This document shows, in pieces, positions 49,720 to 58,648 of a DNA stretch of 64,000 nt. The position numbers and the translations under genes are program-made. The notes below the pieces were generated by a model. That model ran no database searches. It was not told the DNA's origin and was given only the letters and a program-made list of their open reading frames with translations. The stretch is from a bacterium (GTDB taxonomy: Bacteria > Zixibacteria > MSB-5A5 > GN15 > FEB-12), in assembly GCA_020444475.1 (NCBI GenBank), contig JAHLKV010000004.1:519197-583196 (forward strand). The letters run 5' to 3'. Position 1 is the first letter of the stretch. Each line of letters opens with the position of its first letter.

Positions 49720-51156
49720 CTATGACGTCCTCTTGGTTAACGAAATACTGACCGTGGTTCCTTCGCCCGCCCGTGACACGATATCGACCTGACCGCCCAT
49801 CTCCGCCACCGACTTCTCGACGATCGCGAGCCCCAGCCCATGCCCCTGCGGCTTGGTCGTAAAATAGGGGAGACGAGCCGACCCGAGTGTGTCTTCATCC
49901 ATCCCCGGACCGTCGTCGGTCACGGAGATATCAACGCGGTGCTCCGTCTCGACGATCGACACGATCACGGTGCCTTTACGTTCGGTGGCATCAAGGCCGT
50001 TTTGAATCAGGTTGTGCAGCGCCTCTCGAAGATACGCGACATCGACCGCTACAACACACGGCTCATCGGGCAGGTTGGCCTCCACGTTGTAAGGCAAGTC
50101 GGCATCCTGATACAGCGTCAGCAGGTTTGCCACCAACTCCCGGATATCTGTTTCTGCCATGTTCGGCGGCGGCAGCTTGGCCAGATGCGAGAATCGCTCC
50201 GCCAGCTGCTTTAAGTGTCGCACCTCATCCGATGCCGCCTTCAGCGGCTCGTAGACGGCGTCATACTGATCGGTATCGAGAAGCTTTCGCTCGATTCGAT
50301 AGAGGGAAACCAGGATCGGCTGCAGGGGATTTTTTAGCTCATGTGCGAATCGACGCGCCACCTGCCGCCAGGCAGCGATTCGCTCGGTCGCCCGAAGACG
50401 TGAGGTCGTGCTCTCGAGCTGTTCCGCCATCTGGTTGAAGCGATCGATCAGATTGCGGATCTCCGCCTCGCTGCTCGGCTCCACCCGTACCCGAAAATCA
50501 CCCTCGGCGATACTGGTCGCCGCGTCACTCAGATCGGCCAGGGGTTTGGCGATACTGGTCGCGATCTTTCTGGATCGGAACGACGCCATCAGGACCGTGA
50601 TCAGCGCCAGCGCGAGGAAAAGCCCGCCCAGAAAAAGCGTGTAGCGTGAATGCAGCTCCCGATGCCCCGAACGCTCGGCCGCTCCTCGCTGTACCGCCTG
50701 TTCCACCGACCGGAACTCCGCCCCGTGCACGAACCCCACGATAACGATGCCGCCGGTCGTTTGCCTGCTCGCGAACTGATATATCCTGCCTCCCGCTTCG
50801 GCATAGCCTGCTCTGCCGGTTCCTGCCGCAGCGAGAATCTCTGCCGCCGCATCGGGGCCGATCAGATTCGCCCCTTTCGGAATCGCGACATCGCCGCCGA
50901 TTGTCCGCAGGACGAAGTCGGCCGTCACCGATGCTGAACTGTCCTCGACGAGAGCTCTGACATCCCCGGTCAAACGCGCGGCGAGAAAATCCGCGTAATA
51001 CTCCGCGACGGCATCCCCCGTCTGCTGGTTGGTCCCGAACGCCGACGATCCCGCGCTCACCACAAGATAATATCCGGCCAGGGCCAGCAGGGCTGCGGGA
51101 ATAAGGGAGAAGGCGAGGAAGAGCCGGAAGAGTTTTTGCCCGAAACCGATTTCCAT
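49720..51156 (-). CDS. NtrY-like membrane sensor histidine kinase
   Basis: A 478-residue inner-membrane kinase. Transmembrane helices lie at about residues 8-33 and 173-195, with a periplasmic sensor between. A HAMP domain follows (SIAKPLADLSDAATSIAEGDFRVRV near 203). HisKA holds the H-box RRFAHELKNPLQPILVSL, and the ATPase domain has N-box NLIQNGLDAT, DDGPGMDE and GHGLGLAI. The ELKNPL form of the H-box is typical of NtrY/AtoS kinases. Its stop codon abuts the start of the response regulator, so the two form a pair. The signal is unknown. Confidence 0.92.
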   Translation of the reverse strand: MEIGFGQKLFRLFLAFSLIPAALLALAGYYLVVSAGSSAFGTNQQTGDAVAEYYADFLAARLTGDVRALVEDSSASVTADFVLRTIGGDVAIPKGANLIGPDAAAEILAAAGTGRAGYAEAGGRIYQFASRQTTGGIVIVGFVHGAEFRSVEQAVQRGAAERSGHRELHSRYTLFLGGLFLALALITVLMASFRSRKIATSIAKPLADLSDAATSIAEGDFRVRVEPSSEAEIRNLIDRFNQMAEQLESTTSRLRATERIAAWRQVARRFAHELKNPLQPILVSLYRIERKLLDTDQYDAVYEPLKAASDEVRHLKQLAERFSHLAKLPPPNMAETDIRELVANLLTLYQDADLPYNVEANLPDEPCVVAVDVAYLREALHNLIQNGLDATERKGTVIVSIVETEHRVDISVTDDGPGMDEDTLGSARLPYFTTKPQGHGLGLAIVEKSVAEMGGQVDIVSRAGEGTTVSISLTKRTS

Positions 51157-51161
51157 ATCAC

Positions 51162-51734
51162 TTACCGCCGGGGGCGAAAACGACGGTTATAGTCGGCCAG
51201 CGCCTGCACGTGCGCCTGAAACGCGATATTCGGCGGTGTCGCATCGAGCGGAAAATAGACCGCCTCCGACGCATCATCCCCCGGCGCCAGCGTCCCGCCG
51301 ACCACCTCTGCGAGATACAAAATGAGAATGGCGTTATTGCGCCAGTCATCCCGGCCGGAGTAGACTTCGAAAAAGCCCGTCAGCGTGATATCCAGTCCGG
51401 TCTCTTCCTTGATCTCACGAATCGCGGTCTGTTCGGGATGCTCGTCCCACTCCATGAAGCCGGCGGGAATAGTCCAGTCACCGATCCGCGGCGGATGCGC
51501 CCGTTTCACGAGCAGAATCTTGTCATTCTCGACAAGGATCGCGCCGGCGGCTGGCACCGGATTCTGGTAGTATATGTAGTCGCACGCCTCGTTCGGACAC
51601 GCCAGCCGCATACAACCGTCAAGCTCCCGCTGAACTAGCTCGGTCGCGCAGCGCGGACAGAACCGAAACCCCATGTACTGATCTTTGCGGGCGAATAACG
51701 CCCCTTCATCGGAAATCCTGGACATGTTTTTCAT
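51162..51734 (-). CDS. NUDIX hydrolase with N-terminal zinc ribbon (NudC-related)
   Basis: A 190-residue protein. An N-terminal zinc ribbon has two Cys pairs (FCPRCAT near 25 and LACPNEACDY near 45). A Nudix box follows (GFMEWDEHPEQTAIREIKEETGLDI, split over residues 92-116) with the catalytic REIKEE core. Zinc ribbon plus Nudix resembles the C-terminal part of NADH pyrophosphatases, but the NudC SQPWPFPxS motif is not seen, so the substrate may be another nucleoside diphosphate derivative. ATG 51734 was taken as start; ATG 51725 is possible. It overlaps the upstream SpoIIE-type gene by 29 bases. Confidence 0.85.
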   Translation of the reverse strand: MKNMSRISDEGALFARKDQYMGFRFCPRCATELVQRELDGCMRLACPNEACDYIYYQNPVPAAGAILVENDKILLVKRAHPPRIGDWTIPAGFMEWDEHPEQTAIREIKEETGLDITLTGFFEVYSGRDDWRNNAILILYLAEVVGGTLAPGDDASEAVYFPLDATPPNIAFQAHVQALADYNRRFRPRR

Positions 51735-53982
51735 CTATGACAGCCCCGGCGCCGGTCATTTTTAATGTTACGATAGTCGTGTCATCCTGCGGCGGTGTCG
51801 ACGGATCAAACGCCCGCACGTCTTCAAGGATACACTTCATCAACTCTTCCGGTTCCATATGTCGATTGTCGCGAACGAACGACCGGATACGCTCTTCGCC
51901 ATACTCCACACCCTGCTCATCCATCGCCTCGGACAGACCATCGGTGAAGAAAAACACCACGTCCCCGTCGTTGAGCTTCACCTTTGTTGACTCGTACTCC
52001 ATGTACGGGAAGGCGCCGATCACCGGCCCACCCACCTCAAGCAACTCGACCTCACCGCTCGCCCGCACCAGCACCGGGTAGTTGTGCCCCGCGTTGGCGT
52101 ACTCGAACTCTCCCGTTTCGCGGTCCAGCTCACCGTAAAACAGCGTCACGTACTTCTCCGCCGAGGTCGAGAGCGCGATCTGCCGGTTCATGTTCCTGAG
52201 CATCATCGCAATCGAATTGCCGTTGTTAACTTCGCTGTGAATGATCGCCTGAATCTGCGCGATCAACAGCGCCGCCGGCATGCCCTTGCCTGACGCGTCG
52301 GCGATTACGATCCCTACCTGCTTCCGACCGTCGACCTGAATGAAATCATAGAAGTCCCCCCCGACCGTCCGCGACGGTTCCGACAGGGCACATATCACCG
52401 AACACGGCATCTTCGGCGGATGCGACGGCAGCAGGTCGAGCTGAATCTGCCGCGCCATCGTCACTTCTTCCTGCAGGCGAATCCGCTCCAGCGAATCAAC
52501 ATACAGCCGGGCGTTCGTCAGCGCCGACACCATCTGGTTCGACAACACCCCCAGCAGATTGTAATCCTCCGGCGAAAACCGGTACCCGGCCACTTTCGAG
52601 GTCAGCGCCAGAAATCCCAGCAGGTGCTCCGTATCTTTCATGGGAAGAATCAGCTTCACGCGAAGCTCCGTCAGCGTTTCCGCCAACTGCGACCCTTCGG
52701 CATAATCCTCCAGCGAGTTGTACGAGGTCGGCCGGTCGAGCAGGTTGATGCCGCGAAGCATCATGTCGTCGCGCCGGATAATCGTCCGCCGTCCGTAATC
52801 ATCGCTCGGCATGATCGCATACTCGCCGACATCGTCATCGTACAGCACGAAATACACCTTCTCGACCAGCATCGCCGTCTTCATGGTGTCTTCGATCTTC
52901 CGTCGAAGTTCCTTCGGGTCGAACACCGAGATAATATCCCGCGAGAACCGCTCGATAATGTTCCGGTGATCCGAACGCGTCCGCATGAACATCGAACGCA
53001 CCGCTCCGTCGATCCAGTTCGAGATCGGCTGGAACAGCAGCAGCAGGAGAATGATAAGGATATAGCTGACTATCTCCGCCCGCTCACCGAACAACGGCCG
53101 CGTGAACTCCGAGGCCCGCACGCCGACCACGATATACAACCCCACCAGCAGCGCCGACGTGATCGTATAGATCAGCGACTGCCGGAACACCAGGCGAACA
53201 TCGAGGAACTGGTGGCGCACGATGGCATAGACGATAAACACCGTACCCACCGCAGCCGCCGTCAGATAAATCAGCGAGCGCACTCCCTCGGTAATGAGTC
53301 CGCCCGCCACCAGTCCGCCCAGAAGCCCGATCACATAAAGTCCGAGTCCCAGCCGCACCGCCCACACCAGCGCCTCGGTCTGCGGCACCAGGCGCGGATT
53401 TGTCTGCAGACGACGACCCGACTCGAGGAAATAGACTGCGACTACGACATACAGCAGATTGATCGACCCGAAGATCACCAGCTGGTTCGACAGGATGTAC
53501 CCGATGAACAGCAGCAGGATCTGCAGCACGTAGGCGAACGGTCGCATCAGCGCGCCGGAAAAACCGCCCTGCGACTCACTCGCCGAAACCGTCTCCAGCA
53601 ACGCATCGATATCGGAGAAAAACAACACCAGGATCAGGTGAATGACCTGGGGAATAAATACGAGATAGCGGAATCGCGGGTGTCGGAACTCCCGCAGGCG
53701 ATCGACCGGGAAATACCAGGAGAACACCACCAGGGTGGGGAAGAGCAACTCCCAGACATGGTACAGGTTGTACATCGCCGAGCCTCCCGCCCCCGGCGCC
53801 GGCTGCTGCATGATCGAACTCATGGCCAGCGCCAGTGGACCGAGACCGGCAAACAACAAAATGCCCCCCGTCGCGCGGTTCAGCCGACTCCCGATATTGT
53901 CCCGCACGACCGTTATCGCGAGGAAAACCAGGAAGCCGCCCACCACGAAATGCAGGAGGGTTTGTACCAGCTCAGCGTCCAT
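51706..53982 (-). CDS. Membrane-anchored PP2C (SpoIIE/RsbU-type) phosphatase with GAF domain
   Basis: A 758-residue protein. The first 330 residues hold about nine transmembrane helices, followed by a GAF domain (about 350-505) and a coiled linker (LQEEVTMARQIQLDLLPS). The SpoIIE-type PP2C domain has metal ligands in GGDFYDFI near 546, VIADASGKGMPAALL near 562, and DGDVVFFFTDGLSEAMD plus a terminal DDTTI. Such phosphatases dephosphorylate STAS anti-anti-sigma factors in partner-switching cascades. The matching anti-sigma kinase and STAS protein are encoded directly upstream (54021 and 54534), so it is the input module of this local cascade. Confidence 0.92.
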   Translation of the reverse strand: MDAELVQTLLHFVVGGFLVFLAITVVRDNIGSRLNRATGGILLFAGLGPLALAMSSIMQQPAPGAGGSAMYNLYHVWELLFPTLVVFSWYFPVDRLREFRHPRFRYLVFIPQVIHLILVLFFSDIDALLETVSASESQGGFSGALMRPFAYVLQILLLFIGYILSNQLVIFGSINLLYVVVAVYFLESGRRLQTNPRLVPQTEALVWAVRLGLGLYVIGLLGGLVAGGLITEGVRSLIYLTAAAVGTVFIVYAIVRHQFLDVRLVFRQSLIYTITSALLVGLYIVVGVRASEFTRPLFGERAEIVSYILIILLLLLFQPISNWIDGAVRSMFMRTRSDHRNIIERFSRDIISVFDPKELRRKIEDTMKTAMLVEKVYFVLYDDDVGEYAIMPSDDYGRRTIIRRDDMMLRGINLLDRPTSYNSLEDYAEGSQLAETLTELRVKLILPMKDTEHLLGFLALTSKVAGYRFSPEDYNLLGVLSNQMVSALTNARLYVDSLERIRLQEEVTMARQIQLDLLPSHPPKMPCSVICALSEPSRTVGGDFYDFIQVDGRKQVGIVIADASGKGMPAALLIAQIQAIIHSEVNNGNSIAMMLRNMNRQIALSTSAEKYVTLFYGELDRETGEFEYANAGHNYPVLVRASGEVELLEVGGPVIGAFPYMEYESTKVKLNDGDVVFFFTDGLSEAMDEQGVEYGEERIRSFVRDNRHMEPEELMKCILEDVRAFDPSTPPQDDTTIVTLKMTGAGAVIDEKHVQDFR

Positions 53983-54020
53983 GTCTGTCTTCTGTCAGAG
54001 AGTGAAACTAACGAACTGCG

Positions 54021-54455
54021 TCAGGCGATCGCTTTCGAAATACTGATCGTCGTCCCGCGGCCTTCGACCCGGACGTCGACCTTGTCCATCAGCGATTCGA
54101 CGATGAATATCCCCCGACCGACTTCCTTGAGCAGATTCTCATCCTTGAGAGGATCGTCGATTTCGGCCGGATTGAACCCGCCCCCTTCGTCGGCGACGTC
54201 AATCGTCACCGTGTCTCCGGAGCGACGGATGGAAACCGTGACAACTCCGTCCGGAGAGGCCTTGTTGCCGTGCACTATCGCGTTATTTACCAACTCCGAC
54301 ACCGAAATCGCGATATCCGCAATAACGGAGTCGGCCGTTCCCCAGTCGCGAAGCTGGCCCTCGATGAACTCATCGACGTCCGTGAGGAACTTCGCGTTCG
54401 ACGGGATCGTAATGGTGTTTCCTTTGACCTGTGGTTTGTCCATAGATGACGACAC
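54021..54455 (-). CDS. Anti-sigma factor serine kinase (RsbW/SpoIIAB-like GHKL ATPase)
   Basis: A 144-residue GHKL-fold kinase: N-box SVSELVNNAIVHGN near residues 48-61, G1 VADEGGGFNP near 93-102, and a glycine-containing G2 GRGIFIVESLMD near 119-130. The family binds a sigma factor or an STAS antagonist and phosphorylates the latter at a serine. The first ~20 residues are variable. It sits between the STAS gene and the SpoIIE phosphatase gene, with an intrinsic-terminator-like hairpin before it. No sigma factor gene occurs in the window, so the controlled target is unknown and might be another output protein. Confidence 0.88.
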   Translation of the reverse strand: MSSSMDKPQVKGNTITIPSNAKFLTDVDEFIEGQLRDWGTADSVIADIAISVSELVNNAIVHGNKASPDGVVTVSIRRSGDTVTIDVADEGGGFNPAEIDDPLKDENLLKEVGRGIFIVESLMDKVDVRVEGRGTTISISKAIA

Positions 54456-54458
54456 TCC

Positions 54459-54496
54459 AAAAAAACAGGCAGACGTCCGGTAAGACGCCTACCTGC
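54459..54496 (-). terminator. Terminator-like hairpin between the STAS and anti-sigma kinase genes
   Basis: On the minus strand GGCAG and GCGTC pair with GACGT and CTGCC across a four-base bulge and a short loop (54468-54496). A run of seven T residues (54459-54465) follows, just before the ribosome binding site of the anti-sigma kinase gene. It could reduce readthrough, so that STAS antagonist is made in excess over kinase. Confidence 0.6.
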
Positions 54497-54533
54497 CGTA
54501 AGTATAAAAGTACAACGATATGTCCAGCATCAG

Positions 54534-54875
54534 TTAGCTGTCGAAACTCTTGATGGCGTCCTCGACGCTGTCGTGAGTCTCGAACACGGTCACCAGCTTG
54601 GTGATGGTCAGCAGCGACTGGATCTTGTCCGTCACGTTGGCCAGTTTCAACTCGCCATTGCTGTTGCGAAGCGTCGTATAGCCGGAGATGAGGATGCCCA
54701 GACCGGTCGAATTCATCCAGTCTACCTGGGCCAGGTCTATCACCACACGCTTCATGTTTTTTTCGATATACTCGTACAGCTTATCGTGTAGCAGGCTAGC
54801 GTCCGGACCGCCCATGATTTTACCTGTGGGTTCCAGAATCACCACGTCGTCCTGAATGCGGTCGCTCAATTTCAT
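54534..54875 (-). CDS. STAS-domain anti-sigma factor antagonist (SpoIIAA/RsbV-like)
   Basis: A 113-residue STAS protein. VVIDLAQVDWMNSTGLGILISGY near residues 43-65 contains the conserved phosphorylatable serine (Ser55 in MNSTGLG). In partner switching, the unphosphorylated form sequesters the anti-sigma kinase; the kinase phosphorylates it, and the SpoIIE-type phosphatase at 51706 restores it. It is the first gene of the module. GGAGG lies about ten bases upstream of ATG 54875. The 235 bases before it (54876-55110) carry no gene apart from a hairpin. Confidence 0.9.
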   Translation of the reverse strand: MKLSDRIQDDVVILEPTGKIMGGPDASLLHDKLYEYIEKNMKRVVIDLAQVDWMNSTGLGILISGYTTLRNSNGELKLANVTDKIQSLLTITKLVTVFETHDSVEDAIKSFDS

Positions 54876-55053
54876 GTCGCCGGCGCCTCCCGAATGTGGT
54901 TATAGGTCAGTACGTTACAAACTTGATCAGGTTTCAGCGGAGGCCGTGCCGAGGCCTTACCGGCCGTCACCGACGACCGATCAGGGCGTAGCTCAACACC
55001 GCGAAATTTCCGCTAACTCGTTAATTAGCTTGGTAGTGGACGGAAAGTCAAGG

Positions 55054-55086
55054 GCTTTTCGGGCGCCCGCGCGACGCCCGAAAAGC
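55054..55086 (-). terminator. Strong stem-loop after the electron-transfer operon
   Basis: A perfect 12-base stem (GCTTTTCGGGCG with CGCCCGAAAAGC) around a nine-base loop lies 25 bases past the stop of the polyferredoxin gene. The T-run is inside the stem rather than after it, so intrinsic termination is plausible but not typical. No other feature is seen in 54876-55110. Confidence 0.5.
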
Positions 55087-55110
55087 ACCAACAATCTGGA
55101 GTATATCGAC

Positions 55111-55548
55111 TTAGATGGCCGGGCGAAGCGCGCGTACCGTCACCGGCTTGTATTCCAGCGCCTTCGTCGGACAGAATTTCGCACACGCCGGATCACCGCC
55201 GCACAGGTCGCACTTGATCACCAGCTCCTGCTGCTCGTCAAACAGCGAACAGCCGAACGGACAGGCCGCGATACACGCCATGCACCGGACACACTTATCG
55301 TGATCCAGATCCATCGCTCCCGTCTCGGGATTGCGGGTGATCGCATTCACCAGACACGACTTGGCGCAGGCGGCTTCCTCGCACTGAAGACAGGTCACCG
55401 GCACGAACAAATCCTTGAACCCGCCCCCCAGTACGAATATGCGGGAACGCCCCGGCCGACCGTTTTTCGCATGCGCAAACGAACAGGCCAACTCGCACGT
55501 ACGACAGCCGATACACAATTCCGGCTTCACTACAAAACGACTGTTCAT
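55111..55548 (-). CDS. Four-cluster [4Fe-4S] ferredoxin (HycB/CooF-like)
   Basis: A 145-residue polyferredoxin with four Cys groups: CIGCRTCELAC near residue 12, CLQCEEAACAKSC near 53, CVRCMACIAACPFG near 86, and CDLCGGDPACAKFC near 113. The layout matches small electron-transfer subunits such as CooF, HycB and DmsB-type proteins. It ends the minus-strand operon and overlaps the HoxU-like gene by four bases. It could relay electrons between the 2-oxoacid oxidoreductase and the NuoEF-like unit, or to a membrane partner; this is inferred from operon structure. Confidence 0.85.
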   Translation of the reverse strand: MNSRFVVKPELCIGCRTCELACSFAHAKNGRPGRSRIFVLGGGFKDLFVPVTCLQCEEAACAKSCLVNAITRNPETGAMDLDHDKCVRCMACIAACPFGCSLFDEQQELVIKCDLCGGDPACAKFCPTKALEYKPVTVRALRPAI

Positions 55549-56324
55549 TTCGTTTCCTCCTGCACGCTCCAGCGAGTAATCCTGCCCATGGTCGACGCCA
55601 GCTCGTCGCGGTGAGCTTCATCGTTGACCTTGAAGTACTCCTCAGGGATATCGCGATGCTTACTCAGGAAAGCCGCAAACTCCCGCGTGATTGTCGGACG
55701 CCCGGTCTTCTCACAGGTCAAAAGCTCGAACTCCCGCCCCCAGATCTTGCGCGTCGTGCCGATATCCTCGAACTTGATGTAGTTCGTCGGACAGGCCTGC
55801 GCGCAGGCCAGACAGCCGACACAGTCCGGCGGCGCCTCGTTCAACGGCGGCGCAACCTCGCGACCGTGTCCGCGATTGACCATCGAGATCGCCGCGAAAC
55901 CCATCTCATCACACACCCGCGTGCAGATCCCGCACAGGATGCAGTCATTCGGCTCCGGGACGACCTCGAAACTCGTTTTCGTCAGGCCGTGGTCGGCCGC
56001 CAGCTTCTGGATCAGCGGCGTTTCGGGGTTGCGAGCGAGAAAAAGATCGAGCAGTGATGTGCGAAGCTCGATTACCTTCTCGGAGTGCGTGTTGACGATC
56101 AGATCCTGCTCGGCGGGGTAGAGGCAGGCCGTAACATAGTTCTTCCAGCCGTCCCACGACTCCTTGGTGATCTCCACCATGCAGAGGCGGCAGCCGCCGT
56201 ACGGTTCCACCGCCGCATGATCACACAGGGCGGGAACATCGATCCCCATCCTCCGAATCACCGCCAGCAGGTATTCCCCTTCCTCGGCCCGGACAACCTT
56301 ACCGTTTATAGTCAGTGATACCAT
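55545..56324 (-). CDS. HoxU / NuoG-N-terminal-like iron-sulfur protein
   Basis: A 259-residue protein equivalent to the N-terminal part of NuoG and to HoxU. The N-terminal [2Fe-2S] site lies in CDHAAVEPYGGCRLC (residues 34-48) with a fourth Cys in VTACLYP. Two [4Fe-4S] motifs follow: CILCGICTRVC near 130 and CVGCLACAQACP near 170. The His-ligated N5-like motif of NuoG appears modified. It lacks the H-cluster domain that would make it an [FeFe]-hydrogenase. It overlaps the polyferredoxin gene by four bases and follows the NuoF-like gene by ten. Probable role: electron wire of an NAD(P)-linked complex. Confidence 0.85.
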   Translation of the reverse strand: MVSLTINGKVVRAEEGEYLLAVIRRMGIDVPALCDHAAVEPYGGCRLCMVEITKESWDGWKNYVTACLYPAEQDLIVNTHSEKVIELRTSLLDLFLARNPETPLIQKLAADHGLTKTSFEVVPEPNDCILCGICTRVCDEMGFAAISMVNRGHGREVAPPLNEAPPDCVGCLACAQACPTNYIKFEDIGTTRKIWGREFELLTCEKTGRPTITREFAAFLSKHRDIPEEYFKVNDEAHRDELASTMGRITRWSVQEETK

Positions 56325-56334
56325 GCCTTACTCC

Positions 56335-58191
56335 CTACAGGACCATTATCGCTTCGCGAGTGCACGCCGCCACGCAGGCGCCGCACTTGGTGCACAGCTC
56401 CTGATCGATAACGTGCGGTTTCGTCTTTTTGCCGCTGATGGCATTAAACGCACACGCGGCGATACAGGCCATACAGCCGTCACACTTCTCAGCATCTATC
56501 TCGTACTTGATAAGTTCCTTGCACACGCCCGCCGAACACTTGTGGTCGCGGATGTGTGTCAGGTACTCGTCGCGGAAGTTGGCTATCGTCGAAAGGAACG
56601 GGTTCGGTCCGGACTTGCCCAGTCCGCACAGCGACCCGGTCACCACCATCTCCGAAAGATGCTCCATCTTCTCGATATCGCTCTCCTGCGCCCGGCCCTC
56701 GCTGATCGCTATCGCCAGCTTGTGCAGCTGGTAGAGCCCCTCACGACAGGGGATACACTTGCCGCACGACTCGGACACGAGGAACGACAGGAAGTACTTC
56801 GCGACATCGACCATACACGTCCGGTCATCCATCACGATCATACCGCCCGATCCCATCATCGATCCGTGCTTTGTCAGCGTATCGAAATCAACCGAGAGGT
56901 CAAGATGTTGTTCGGCAAGACAGCCGCCCGAAGGACCACCCGTCTGGACCGCCTTAAACGGTCGGTCTTTCAGAATACCGCCGCCGATATCGTAGATGAT
57001 CGTGCGAAGCGGCGTGCCCATGGGAACTTCGATCAGTCCCGTATGCCGCACCTTGCCGACCAGCGAAAACGCCTTGGTGCCGGCGTTTTTCGGAGCGCCC
57101 ACCGAAGTAAACCAGTCAGCGCCGTTGGCGATGATCATCGGCACGTTGGCGTAGGTCTCGACATTATTCAACACCGTCGGCTTATCCCACAGGCCTTTCA
57201 CCACCGAGCGGATATACTTCGCGCGCGGCTCACCGACATTACCGGCCACCGAAAGCATCAGCGCCGACGATTCTCCGCAGACAAACGCTCCGGCGCCGCG
57301 ATTAATGTGCAGGTGCAGCGAGAAGTCGGTTCCGAGGATGTTGTCGCCCAGCAGTCCGATCGCTTCCGCCTGCTCAATAGCCTTCTGCAAATTGACTACC
57401 GCCAGCGGATACTCTTCGCGGACGTAGATGTAACCATCCTTGGCGCCGACCGCGAAGGCGGCGATAATCATCCCTTCCAGGACCGTGTGCGGATCGCCTT
57501 CCATGATGGCGCGATCCATAAACGCTCCCGGGTCTCCTTCGTCGCCGTTGCAGACAACATAACGAACGTCGGACTCGACCGCGCGGCATGATTTCCACTT
57601 ACGACCTGCCGGGAAACCGCCGCCGCCGCGACCGCGAAGATTCGCTTTTGTGACCTCGTCGATAACACCCTCCGGCGTCATCTTCAGCAGCGCTTTGGCA
57701 GCCGCTTCATAGCCGCCGACCCGGATATAGTCATCGATATCGCAGGCGTTGATCTTGCCCAGGTTGCGAAGCGCGATTCGGGTCTGGTGCTTATAGAACG
57801 GAATGTCGGGATACTTCGGGATGGCGTCGTTGCTGTGCGGATCGTGATAGACGAGCCGCTCGATTATCTCGTCACCTTTGATCGATTTCTCGATTATCTC
57901 CGCGACATCTTTGACTTTCACCCGCGTATAGAGAATCTGTGCCGGCTCGATAGCGACCAGGGGAGACTTCTCGCAAAACGAATGGCAGCCGGTCTTCTTG
58001 ATCGACCCCACCGTCACGCCGGTGATCTTCTTCCGCTTGAGCTGTTTCTCGAACTCCTCACTGACTTTCTCGGCACCGGAGGCGAGACAGCCCGGGCCGT
58101 GACAGACCATGATCTTTTTGGTCAGCTTCTTGTCGGCGTCGGCCAGCTTCTTGCGGTAGTCGCGTAACTGTTTTTCTGACTCGATGCGCAT
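56335..58191 (-). CDS. NuoF/HndC-like NAD(P)-binding flavoprotein with extra ferredoxin domains
   Basis: A 618-residue protein with three parts. Residues about 22-110 are a thioredoxin-like [2Fe-2S] domain (CHGPGC and TGCHSFC). The NuoF core spans about 130-540, with GRGGGGFPAGRKW, CNGDEGDPGAF for FMN/NAD and cluster ligands ESCGKCIPC plus a later Cys. The end carries two [4Fe-4S] motifs (CDGCMACIAAC and CTKCGACVAAC). This architecture is that of the flavin subunit of bifurcating hydrogenases and NADP-reducing complexes (HydB/HndC), distinct from the simple NuoF at 19045. It is the site where NAD(P)H is made or used. Whether it bifurcates electrons is unknown. Confidence 0.9.
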   Translation of the reverse strand: MRIESEKQLRDYRKKLADADKKLTKKIMVCHGPGCLASGAEKVSEEFEKQLKRKKITGVTVGSIKKTGCHSFCEKSPLVAIEPAQILYTRVKVKDVAEIIEKSIKGDEIIERLVYHDPHSNDAIPKYPDIPFYKHQTRIALRNLGKINACDIDDYIRVGGYEAAAKALLKMTPEGVIDEVTKANLRGRGGGGFPAGRKWKSCRAVESDVRYVVCNGDEGDPGAFMDRAIMEGDPHTVLEGMIIAAFAVGAKDGYIYVREEYPLAVVNLQKAIEQAEAIGLLGDNILGTDFSLHLHINRGAGAFVCGESSALMLSVAGNVGEPRAKYIRSVVKGLWDKPTVLNNVETYANVPMIIANGADWFTSVGAPKNAGTKAFSLVGKVRHTGLIEVPMGTPLRTIIYDIGGGILKDRPFKAVQTGGPSGGCLAEQHLDLSVDFDTLTKHGSMMGSGGMIVMDDRTCMVDVAKYFLSFLVSESCGKCIPCREGLYQLHKLAIAISEGRAQESDIEKMEHLSEMVVTGSLCGLGKSGPNPFLSTIANFRDEYLTHIRDHKCSAGVCKELIKYEIDAEKCDGCMACIAACAFNAISGKKTKPHVIDQELCTKCGACVAACTREAIMVL

Positions 58192-58192
58192 A

Positions 58193-58648
58193 TTACCTCT
58201 TCGCGACCAGCTTCTTGACGGTGTTCACTTTGCACTGCGGATGATACCGGTCGTTCGTCAGAACCACCGGCGCCATCGCGCAGGCGCCCACACAGCCGAC
58301 AACCTCAAGCGTAAACTTGCCGTCTTTGGTCGTTTCACCGGCCTGTATTTTCAACGCCGTTTCCAGCTGCTCCTGAATCTGCCGCGCCCCGCGAATGTGA
58401 CAGGCCGTGCCGATACACACCCGTACCACCGTGTCACCCTTCTTGTTCAGCGAAAACGCATTGTAGAAAGTCGAGACGGAGAAGACCTTGGAAAGCGGCA
58501 CACCGAGTTTCGCGGCCGTTTGCTCCAGGGCCTCGCACGGCAAATAGCTGAATTCCTTCTGTATGTCCTGCAGGACCATGATCAGCGATGACGGCTGCTG
58601 CGGATAGCGCTCGATAATCTCGGGCACTCTCGAGAGGTCGTGCTTCAT
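58193..58648 (-). CDS. NuoE/HndA-like [2Fe-2S] subunit
   Basis: A 151-residue thioredoxin-fold protein whose ligands are two Cys in VCIGTACHIRGA near residues 77-82 and two in VGCVGACAMAPV near 118-122. The N-terminal helical domain (RYPQQPSSLIMVLQDIQKEF) is typical of the family. It pairs with the NuoF-like flavoprotein encoded immediately downstream (one-base gap) and overlaps the gamma subunit gene of the 2-oxoacid oxidoreductase by four bases (ATGA). That overlap directly ties the diaphorase to the oxidoreductase. Confidence 0.92.
   Translation of the reverse strand: MKHDLSRVPEIIERYPQQPSSLIMVLQDIQKEFSYLPCEALEQTAAKLGVPLSKVFSVSTFYNAFSLNKKGDTVVRVCIGTACHIRGARQIQEQLETALKIQAGETTKDGKFTLEVVGCVGACAMAPVVLTNDRYHPQCKVNTVKKLVAKR

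Noticed and set aside
52420..54483. 687-codon plus-strand frame opposite the SpoIIE-type phosphatase
   Set aside because: It is very rich in Arg, His and Gln, as expected of an antisense frame of GC-rich coding DNA; the minus strand has three clear genes here.
56323..57591. 422-codon plus-strand frame opposite the NuoF-like gene
   Set aside because: Antisense shadow of a clear flavoprotein with intact motifs; no ribosome binding site or similarity.
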